This document shows positions 54,578 through 64,000 of a stretch of 64,000 nt of DNA, piece after piece; within the stretch, counting starts at the first letter, position 1; each line of letters begins with the position of its first letter. The notes beneath the pieces were generated by a model. It did no database searches. It saw only the letters and a list, made by a program, of their open reading frames with translations, and had not been told where the DNA came from. The stretch comes from Bidens hawaiensis (taxonomy: Eukaryota; Streptophyta; Magnoliopsida; Asterales; Asteraceae). The stretch lies in contig JAIQDT010003010.1 in the NCBI GenBank assembly GCA_021521415.1, positions 186,001-250,000 of the forward strand, written 5' to 3'. The translations under genes and the position numbers were made by a program.

Positions 54578-55640
54578 TGTAAGGCCCCGGTCTTGGCAGC
54601 CCTACATTTGGTGTTGGATTTATTTATAAACACAGTTCTAAATATCAAAGTTAATTAAAACTTTTTGCGGAATAATAAAAGTCAACCAATTCTTACAAAC
54701 CATACAATACTTGTCTTAAAACATCATAAATAGTCTCAACAATAAACATAAAACGTCACATAATTCTTCCTTCTTTCGATGCCAGTCTCTCCATGAATGC
54801 CATATGTCCCTCCCCAAGCTACATGTATCATTCTACTCACCTGTATGCATACTAAAAGTCAGCTACGCTGAGTGAGTTCTAGTTTAACAAGTCACAGGTT
54901 AGTCTTACACATTTATCTTACATATTGGTACCCGTAGATACCACTCTTACCTTTCCTGCACTTATTCTTTACGTCTTACATACACCTTGTTTTACTCTTT
55001 CATTTACATATATTTATTCTTGCACATTCTTACACCTTCATACAATTATTACTTTGTACTATTCTTGCATATATATTTATTCTTAAACTTTCTTACATAT
55101 TTATAAAATTATTCTTACAGTCTTGCACGGATATTATAAATGTCTGCCGCCCGACCTCTTGCACCGATATCATAGAGTCAGCCACTCTATTCTTTCCCAA
55201 GTATTAGAGGGGCCTGCCACCCTGACTCTTACATTGCATTCTTACTTGACTCTTAGCACTCTTGCCCAGGTATTAGAAGGGCCTACCACCGTGACTCTTA
55301 CAATCACATTTAATTAAGCAAACTAAACACATACGAGTTCTTACAAACATTCGTTCGTTCTTGCAATAGTTATTCGCATTCATCATATACGTATATATTT
55401 ATATATTTATAGTCTTATGAGTATGCACACAGCCCCGAAAACATTTTCAAATAGAAATGTTGCTAGAGTTCACCTGGAGTCGGTTCCTTCCTGAATTTAT
55501 GGTCACACCTCCTGAAAACAAGTTAAAAGCATCAATCATCTAGTTCTAACTGTCCCGTACTTCTAGTTTAGTGAAATCCTTAACGAACAGGGGGGGGGGG
55601 GGGGTGTTCTGAGCCGTTTATCTTAACGCATCACTTTCAC
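54578..55640 (-). mobile_element. LTR family A copy 3, truncated
   Basis: Begins TGTAAGGCCCCGG and follows A1 (GTTGGATTT, TTCTAAATATCA, TTGCGGAATA, TACTAAAAGTCAGCTACGCT). It has the splice-like borders at 54841 and 55473 and a short array (55130-55300). Homology fades after the G run at ~55590; no sense start or TATA is found, so the 5' (sense) half is lost. Confidence 0.75.
55588..55608. repeat. Long poly-G run
   Basis: About 17 G in a row, at the position where A1 and A2 have the GC-rich triple stem-loop (after ACGAAC). Confidence 0.9.
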
Positions 55641-55749
55641 CATCAACATCAACATCTCCTTCATCTTAATTAACTCATTTTTGACACGTCTTCGTTCATT
55701 GGGAAACTTTCATCAACGAGACTGTTTTGGTCAAAAATTACACAAGGAC

Positions 55750-56334
55750 AACCAAGTAACCAAACTTTGTATGTGAGGTATGATGCTTGATGAGGTAACG
55801 TAATAATAAATAAATTTTGCAAGTGACGGCCAGTGATCCTTAGAGGAACTCCTACAAATAACCTCGGGAGAGGAAATCTATCCCCTACCTTAATTATATT
55901 AAGTAAATATTGGTAAATACAAGTGTGGAAGTGCTTTGATAGCGACTATGCGCACAAAATAAGCGTGTATGAGTGTGTGTCTGTGTCTTATGCTATCAAA
56001 TACATCTTCTATATATAGTTACAAGAACGATAACTAATAATAACCAGCAATAATGAGCATTAATTGCCCTAGCGATGATCCTGGATCGGCTACACATTTG
56101 CATATCAACATCATTAACCCACTTGCAATTGCCTCTAACGTCTCTTATTTTCAATGGTTTGGCCAAGTCTTCAACTGAACATTACTTGTCGACCGTTAGA
56201 CCAAGTTAGGAGTAAAAGGATAATGATAATAATGATACTTACTGAGGATCCTGTCTGACTGTGATCCTGATATGCTTGAAGGATCTCCTAAGGATCCTGT
56301 CTGTAAGGATTATTGAATTTCTACCCACAACAGA
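55750..56334 (-). mobile_element. Probable LTR fragment, minus sense
   Basis: On the minus strand it would start TGTTGTGGGTAGAAATTC at 56334, carry GGATCC-rich U3 repeats and a TATATATAG box (~56011-56018). Left border and target duplication not found. Confidence 0.45.
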
Positions 56335-58668
56335 AACATCAAAACCATTACTTAAAAATTAAAATTCATGAAATTAACATATATGATTTGTTTGTTTCTT
56401 GTTTCTTGCTAAACTCTTTTTAAGGCCCTAGCATCTTTTCGTTTTCATTATTAGCAAATACGATATTTGAAAGCTAAAAAAAAATCAGTAGCGTGGAGTA
56501 TGCGATTTTTTTTATCATTACAAGTTCGGTACACTTGCGTCATAAAGCTGTAAAATTATTTATTTTTATTATACTCCTTGGCTTTTGCAAAGAAGCTGAG
56601 TTTACAAATAAGATTTTGTATACAGTGTGATTTTTACCGAGTTATAGGTTCTATCATGTGATTTTTACCAACGTGAAACACCTTCTTTTTTTTTCTTTTC
56701 AGTTAGGTCTTTTGTTGATAGAGCCGATACCTCTTTCGGTTTATTTATTTATATATAAAAAAAGGGGTTTATTTATGTGCGTATGATAGTAGGTAGGTGA
56801 ACGTCTCTGGCATATCTTGCACTCAAACCTCAAGAATATCATGAGTCATGAATACGAGAAAACTTCACACATACAAAGTAATTACCGTGTGGTATGTAAG
56901 CGCATACATGACAAGTGCTCCAATTCTAGAGAATAGCCTTGACAATTTGTGCGTATAATGATGAGCAGAAGAGTCCAAGTATCACAAAGGACTTGATAGA
57001 ATATATTTAGACCGCTCTAGACATAACTTATAACTTGCACCCTTGTCATTTGAGTTAATTATTCGTCATACACGATTAGGAATATCTATTTCTTTCTGAA
57101 CAACAAATTTCCGTATTTATCTTGCGTTTGCAACAATTTAAAGTTACAACATTTGTAATGGAGGACACGACCAATTGGTCATGGGTTGGCGAATATCTAT
57201 CATTAATTACATACATATAATATATGAAATGATCGCGTGCTATAAATTCATCGGTTTGGTTTTTCTTTTTAAAACATTGAAAGAATTTATTTATAAATAT
57301 ATAGGTGTATGCACCTATTTTTACCATATATAAAGATTTTAGATTATATGAAAAATACATGAATTTTGTAACGATATAAATATGTAAAGGTGATGTGTTA
57401 GGAGGACCACAGCATAGCCCACCATGCAACCACCTTCACCTGATATTCTTTCCGAGAGATTTTGTTCGTCCTACCCTCCAAACATGCTCTACCTGATATT
57501 CACTATCAAATTTCTGTTTTTTCATTCTAACCTCAAAATATTTTGTTTTCAATTTTAATATTTTATATATAAAAACATAATACATATTTCAATTGAAATT
57601 AACCTACTAAACGTATAAATAACTAGACTATAGCTTTGAACTAGAGTGATTACACACAAAAAAACATAAGTAGAATAATAATAATTACACTAGTTAAAAG
57701 TTTGTAATCGTTCTCGTTGTTTACGATATTTTTGCCCAGCTTTGTGATAGTGATTTTTAAAACTAATGAACATATTAATTAATTAATAAAGAGTTTAGGT
57801 GAAAAAAAAAGGATATTTGTAATTAGCTATTATTTTTGTAGGAACATTTTCTTTTTTTCACGTGACATATGATTGGTTTGTCTATTTTAAGGTTTTTCAT
57901 CAATTTGTGTTAACTTGTTTGGTGTGCATTAGTGTGTGTTGGTGAATGTTTCTAGATATGGAGATGCCATGCTAAGACATGGTATTTGCTTGGAGTTTGG
58001 TTATTTTGATACAAATCCGAATAGCGAGTCATATTTTCGGCGGCCACGAACTTCCATCGGCAAAGACCTTTACTAGCGAATTAAGCCTTTGATAATACTG
58101 TTCGTTTTGTAGCGAGTGTTCAGTGTTCACGGATTATAAGAAGCATATTGATGCATTCATAGCTCATGTATATGATAAAAGATATAATATCAATGTTATC
58201 ATGTTGTTCATGAGCATTTTGAAATCCTAACTAAAATAATTTATTCTGTTATGCTCTAACGTGACGGGAAGTGAACTAAAACTTTTATATGACAGGACGT
58301 AATTATAAGTTTAATTCTTCCCTATCGATTACAACTCCTCGTATATTTACTCTTAAAGAAATTTAGATTTATAACAAACATCCGACAAATTTAGGTGACT
58401 GGAGCCACCTTGAGCCACAGTTAGAGACGAGTTCCATAAGTTTTGTCATGATAAAAATGTAACTCTAAAATCTAATCAACTAGGATTAAGATACCAAATA
58501 AAAACAATGAAAATCAGTGTCCATTTCATCGGATTTTTTAGTCGACTCATTGTTTTGCTTCCCACTTTTTGTGGTCAACCAAGAATTATCCCCATTTTTA
58601 CATTGATTTAATAGACTACCTTGTGATCCAGTACAAACCACCTATTTGTGAGTTGTGACCTCTATAAG
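56335..58668. other. AT-rich intergenic, no supported gene
   Basis: Short frames only, none with protein-like composition. CACCTGATATTCTT / CTACCTGATATTCA (57438, 57490) is a short direct repeat. Confidence 0.5.
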
Positions 58669-59081
58669 CAGTGTTGTAAAAATCCCGACTAGACATCGAT
58701 TAATCCCTAGTCTCTACTTCACTGATTAATTTTGGGCTAATCGGCCAATTAATCGGTCAATGGTCAATCTAGCCAAAATCAGGATTAATCGACTTTTCCT
58801 GATGAGGTTCTGGCCAAAATCGGAGGTTTTCGGCGAGATTCCGGCCAAAATCAGCTGTTTTCGGCGAGATGCCATAAAAATTCAGCGTTTTCCAGCAAGA
58901 TTCCAGCCATTTCAGGCCAAAATGTGTTTGTGTATGTATAAAATTGAAAATTACATATAAAAAGTGTGTGCATATATAAAAAACTGAAAATTATACATTA
59001 AATTCCGAGCCGATTAATCCCGATTAATTGCTAATCCTCACCCTACTACTCAACTAGTGACTGTCGATCTTTACAATGTTG
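58669..59081. mobile_element. hAT-type MITE, 413 bp
   Basis: Ends CAGTGTTGTAAAAATC and GATCTTTACAATGTTG are inverted. TCTATAAG (58661-58668) and TCTATAAT (59082-59089) differ at one base. Interior has CGATTAATCC motifs at both sides and GGCCAAAATC repeats (58770-58925). No coding capacity. Confidence 0.8.
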
Positions 59082-59539
59082 TCTATAATTTATAATTAAG
59101 TAGAAAACATCTTCGTCCATGAATATATGAAAGGCTACCAGCAAAGTTGCGTTGGACTAAAAAAAATATATCCACTGAATAGAACCAATACCCAATGGGC
59201 CTAAACTAGTTAAAGTTGGGTTGGACTTACACAGGCTGTATTAAAAAAAGGATATGTTATTCGTACACCCTTTGGTTATCCACACACCTTACATACGATT
59301 GTATATGGGCTATACGATCGTATGGAACCCCACGTTAAAGGGTGTGTAAATAGGTCAAGGGTGTGTGAATAACCAATGCCTTAAAAAAATGATCAATAAA
59401 GTTTCTCGTAATGTATCTAAACTATGACTCGATGACGGGTGGATCATAGAGTCACCCTTAAGTGTAGTAATTCTAACTAAAATGTGCGTTTATGTTTAAT
59501 TTCAAGGACTTGGATTACTATACTATGTCATGCGATTGT

Positions 59540-60600
59540 AGGTTTAAAGAGGTAAAGGACGAAATAACAAGATCATAGGCGAAGACGGTGAAGAAAACGG
59601 AGCTAGAACGAGGAAATTATGAAGAAAACAAAAAGCTTGAACCAGCTCCACCGTGGCCCACGGTGCAGACCGTGGACCACGATCCATTTGAAAAAATTCT
59701 GGCAGATTACACCGTACCGTGGAAGAAGTCCCTAACCGTGGCCTGGACTGTGGCCCACGGTCCACTCGTAACAGCTGATTGATTTTTCTTTAATTGGCCG
59801 TTTTGGCTGACTTTTGCCATTACCTTTTGATCAAGAAACTTGAGGGGACGATTTTAGGAGTGCAAGACATTGTTTTTGGGTTTGGTAATCATTGGATTAT
59901 GTTCTGGATTATTATAAACAAGAGAATTGAAGTGATGATTCATCAAACCATGTGTGGCTAATTCTTTTGGTGATCATCTTGGATTTAAGGTTTAATTGAT
60001 ACACTTGATATGCTTTGATTTCTAGAATAATAATGTTGCAATGGTTGTCTAGTTATTATGATGTTTGATTAATTGATTGTAACTTGTTGCTTGTATTTGA
60101 TCATAACTTAAACCATACGTTCTTGGCGCCAATGGCAATTGGGATATCATGGGAGGAATTAGGGTTGAATATTAGTTAATTGATTATCGGGTAACAACCT
60201 TGCGTTCTATTAATCCAAGTACTTAGTTCCCTTTTATCACAAACAAGTAATCAAACATGAACTATGTCTATGTGGTTCTTTCTAGTAAGCATAAACATTA
60301 GTGTTGATTTAAACCTGAAATCTAAGATGATCGCTTTCGTTTAATCAGTTTACAATTCTCAATAGTTGTTTTACAAGTGTCCTATTTTATTTTAGTTAAT
60401 CTAAAAACCAAACAACCAAATCTGAATTTACTTTTATATAATTTTAGTTTAATTTTGTTTTCTGTTATATCTACTGGTAAACACACATTCCACAAACTCC
60501 TCGTGTTCGATACCCATTTACCGCTATCTATTTAGTTGTAATTAGTTTATTTTTGAGTGAGTCTTCGACCTCACGTCACTCGACGAAAATCTTTCCAAGT
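59540..60600 (+). mobile_element. Probable LTR remnant (Athila-like)
   Basis: ACCGTGGCCCACGGT dyads (59650-59664 and nearby), then a long leader-like tract with GGCGCCAATGGCAATTGGGA and, near the end, CCACAAACTCCTCGTGTTCGA, a phrase seen in Athila-type LTRs. Borders and duplication not determined. Lineage is a recollection, not shown. Confidence 0.35.
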
Positions 60601-61253
60601 TTTAACATACCTAATTTTAATTTCCAATAACATTTGGAGCATTTATTTTGTGAAATACTTGCTTTGTAAAATAAAACGGAGTTTATTTTGGACATTTTTG
60701 TTGCATTTTTATGCGGAGCGCGCGCTCGATAGGTATGACACTAGAATAAAAGCTTTTTTATCAGGATGTTATTTTAGTCTCATGTGAAATTCCAACAGAA
60801 AACTCGTTAAAAATGCAAGATTTCTAAAAATCTCTTATATATCTTGTTTAAGAATTAAAGAAAAGCAACGGTAAAGAGAATAAACATGGGAGCTCATATT
60901 TCAAAATTCAAACCACCAATCTAGAAAGATAAAAAACTTCTTTTGTTTCTTGGAGCACTTGATTATCAATATAATTGGACACGAAAAAGTGCTTTCACTT
61001 TGTTGAAGAATAATGTTGCCCATAAGCGTTTTTAATTCATTAAAGTTCGAAGTTAGATATATATGTCAAACTAAACTAAATATATTAGATGAAAAATTTC
61101 AAGTTTAAAGGGTATGTTAGTATATATATGAAATTAATTCTACTTCGTTTAGTGTTCGGACTTCAATATGTGATATGAGTTTATTGATTTACATTTACAT
61201 AAAAGATGGGATAGCTTTTAAGGGTAGATAAAAGCCGGAATTATATAGGGTTA
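60601..61253. other. AT-rich intergenic
   Basis: No gene or repeat recognised. Confidence 0.5.
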
Positions 61254-61472
61254 GAGCATGCTCGGAATTGAGTTTAAAAGTAGTTTATTGACTTATTGGA
61301 TTTTTCATAAAGACCAATAAGTTAAAAAGATGTTTGGCAAACACATATGTCTTTTTTTTTATTTTAGTCTTTTGAAATGGTTAAAAAGTTGTTTTCAAAA
61401 GACACAAATCCTAACTTTTTGAAAAACCAACAAGTCAATAAGGTCTTTTCAAACTCAATCCAAAACATGCCC
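61254..61472. mobile_element. Tourist-like MITE, uninterrupted relative of 1910-2304
   Basis: GAGCATGCTCGGAATTGAG and CTCAATCCAAAACATGCCC with TTA on both sides (61251-61253, 61473-61475). Shares the interior (CCAATAAGTTAAAAA, TTTTAGTCTTTTGAAA, GACACAAATCCTAACTTTT). Confidence 0.8.
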
Positions 61473-61475
61473 TTA

Positions 61476-62595
61476 GTAGATAAGTGGCATACCCTCATCA
61501 CGAACTGTAGACATAGGTATTTCAAGGTTGTGATCATGTTTTCAATAGAATTGACATCCTCGGCAGTAGACTATGGTGGCAAACAATGGTGTTGGACCAG
61601 GAGGAAAAAAAAGAATAACGGAGAAGAGGATTTCTCCTAAGATGAAATCGAATCGTGAGTATTGTTTAAAATTTCTTTCTTGCCAACTGAAAAGCCCGAA
61701 TCTATTATAAAGTAATAGATAAGGTCCAATTTTGGTTCTTCCAGGGGTGGTGATTCCTAACACAACACAAAACACAAAAAAGACGTGAAAATAACAAGGT
61801 TTCGGTTTGATTAACATAAACCATACGTTTATTAAGCAAGTCAACTCAAACACAAACCATTTACTATATGGATTTACCTTAACACATTTAATAATATGAT
61901 TATCTGGTTAACTCGTTTAAGTTACAATGTTTAAAAAAAGTTGCTATTAAAATTTTAGTGGTACTTATTTAAAATATGTTAACATGTAAATTTGATACTT
62001 AAATTTGTAAATTTAGTGGTGCTTATTTAAAAATTGGGCATTTGGCGTAGTTGTATCATGATGTATTAAAAGGTTTTTTTTGGTATCATGGTGCACAATA
62101 GTGTAGATTTTATAATAGGATTACTGAGTTGGTGCGTTAAGCGTTAAAAAAAGGTGAAATTTACCGTGACTGTTAACTTTTCACAAACTATTTAATTCCA
62201 AAAGTATTATTTTTCGTGTTATAATAAGCAGAATGATATACAGATATCAATGATGTGTCATATGGCTGATAGACATATGGGGCATATGATAGGGATAAAT
62301 TTGAAATGTGAAACCAACCACTCGAAAGTTATGGGCAAAAAACGACCATATGGGTTGTATAATGGTCCCGTATGAAATTCTTGAAACCAACAACTCGAAA
62401 GTTAAATAAAGTAAAAAAAAACTAACAGCGAAACCGAATCGGGAACACCCCTAGTTGAAATAAATAAACACCATTCATTTACGTTGATATATTGTTTATT
62501 GAAGTTAGCATTGTTTTTCTGTTTGCAACAACTTTCTTGAGAAGCTTTTCTACAATGAAGTACGTGAAGTTCAATTTACGTAATCAAATTGGATA
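61476..62595. other. AT-rich intergenic
   Basis: No supported gene. Confidence 0.5.
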
Positions 62596-63138
62596 TAACA
62601 CCCCAACCTACGGCGAAATATACCAGGGCTAAACTGATTACACAGTAGCTTACAAGACACTATTAATAATAATGAAAATAACTAATTAATTTATTTCATA
62701 AATCGAGTACAACACAATACAAACAAAAACAAACCATCATACAAACTAGCTTGTTATTTGATAACCTAAAATAAACTAAATGCCTTCTCAAACATTCAAA
62801 TCTTCAACTAGCAAACCTATAACACACATAAAAATGGAGTTTGATCAGTATAAAATTGAGTGAGCAATACACAAGTTTAGATATATATATTATTATATTG
62901 TAAAACAAACAATTTGTATGTGAATATAAACCACTACAACATTAATGATATATAATTCTTACCAAATAAAATAGATGTGTAACTTTTCGATCTAGCACAA
63001 AGCCAGCTTACTTGGGTAATGTATGCATACTATATGAGGATGAGGTGGCCCAACCGCCAAACGATAAAAATAAGCACATATCAACACATAATATCGAATT
63101 GTGGTTGATGAGGTATAGATGGAAATAAATAAACTTTG

Positions 63139-63178
<40 letters not shown>

Positions 63179-63260
63179 TACGCATGTTACCCCAAAAATA
63201 AAAGATGAAAAAAATGTGTGAATTACTCACCTTAGAAAGTTGGCGAGCGAAAGAAAATAA
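62596..63260 (-). mobile_element. Possible LTR end, distant relative of family A
   Basis: TATAACACCCCAACCTACGG + CGAAATATACC resembles TGTAAGGCCCC...GCGGAATATAAA. TTGAGTGAGCAATAC, TATGCATACTATA and AATTACTCACCTTAG recall the acceptor and donor regions of A1. The other end is not seen. Confidence 0.35.
63145..63177. repeat. (GT)n microsatellite
   Basis: 16 GT units next to ATATAT. Confidence 0.95.
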
Positions 63261-63574
63261 GCAAATAAAATAAGGGAGCTGACTGATCTAACACAAATCA
63301 ACCTATAAATTTAATATATGAAAATAGCATTAAAACCTAGAATAGTCCAACAGGAATCGTATTAAAATCATTTACGTTTTATGAGTTATTATGAAACAAG
63401 TTTTAAGCGAGCTGATGCGGGTCAGAAACCGAATAGTGAAAGCGGGTTTGGGTTCTGGTCCGTCATATTAAAACATGAAAATAAACATAAAAGTCTCCTT
63501 GACCAAAAGCTATTTTTTATCAGAAGATACGTTAATTGCAAAATCCCCAATTTTACCTAACATGAACCCTAAGG

Positions 63575-63832
63575 TCCTGTTCGTTTCAAGGATTTGGAAG
63601 AAATTCTAAGGAATGAGATTTTAAATCCCATGAATTGATATGTTCGTTTCATTAAAAATCCCACCTATTTTATAAATTGTTATGGAAAATAAAGGATTGT
63701 TTTATTAGTCCTAATCAGTAGTCTAGGGGGGTTGGGTCGTACGGGTCATGGGTCGGAACGGGTTAGGGTCCAGAATGGGTCAAGGTTGGAACGGGTCAAA
63801 ACGGGTTTCAGTTCGGGTTTTTTTTTTTTTTT
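63575..63832. other. Tourist-like end and GGGTC-rich tract
   Basis: TAAGGTCCTGTTCGTTTC at 63569 resembles a Tourist-type end without a partner. 63733-63805 has repeated ACGGGTCAAAACGGG / GGGTCATGGGTCGG phrases. Confidence 0.35.
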
Positions 63833-63960
63833 TGAAGAACGAGGACAAAGGCGGAAACGTTTTAGTTTTTTACATTTTTCGTTTTTGATTTATATTTTGA
63901 GTTATGATTTTTTTATTAATTTTTTTGAATTTTTTTTGAGGGGTTTTTATTAACAATTCA
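63833..63960. mobile_element. Partial copy of the 39.7 kb fold-back MITE
   Basis: AACGAGGACAAAGGCGGAAA ... TTTTGAGTTATGATTTTTTT matches the right arm at ~40130-40250 (AACGAGAAAGGCGGTGGAAA ... CTTGAGTTATAATTTTTTA). Confidence 0.65.
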
Positions 63961-64000
63961 AAAACACAAGTTAGTAAACACCAAAAATAGTAATGATACT

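Overview
The window is AT-rich plant nuclear DNA. It holds a plant cell-wall gene (XTH) with GT/GC-AG introns, a plant Agenet/Tudor-type gene end, and dense nested plant LTR retrotransposons, hAT, PIF/Harbinger, Helitron-like and SINE elements. Repeat styles suggest a eudicot, possibly Asteraceae, but that is inference.

Layout. 2-385 is the 3' part of an Agenet-domain gene. 1.9-2.3 kb holds two nested Tourist-like MITEs. 5163-7500 (minus) is a complete four-exon xyloglucan endotransglucosylase/hydrolase gene, the only intact conventional gene seen. 10.8-19.4 kb is an accessory zone: SINEs, two copies of a Helitron-like repeat (one split by a 2.5 kb solo LTR), fold-back and hAT elements.

20281-39319 is one very large Ty3/gypsy element of the Tat lineage. 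Evidence is the order PR-RT-RNaseH-second archaeal-type RNaseH-INT, the long 3' region with antisense genes, and paired LTRs of about 744 bp. It is broken by stops and frameshifts and carries three later insertions: a hAT-type MITE in gag, a 2.0 kb solo LTR inside that MITE, and a 2.7 kb solo LTR between gag and protease. Between pol and the 3' LTR lie two diverged tandem copies of a multi-exon antisense gene with a 'putative gypsy type transposon' (PF04195-like) N-terminal domain, each with its own TATA-like box.

39.3-64 kb has no conventional gene that I can support. It holds more LTR remnants (41.7, 45.4, 54.6, 55.8, 59.5 and 62.6 kb), a SINE, a Helitron-like element with an internal duplication, PIF/Harbinger-type elements, hAT MITEs and fold-back elements.

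Two long-LTR families recur. Family A (three copies, sense on minus) and family B (two copies, sense on plus) each show a TATA box, tandem or palindromic repeats, and a conserved possible leader intron inside the LTR. Covarying inverted repeats in these LTRs and the duplicated antisense gene are the most interesting signals. All alignments here were made by eye.
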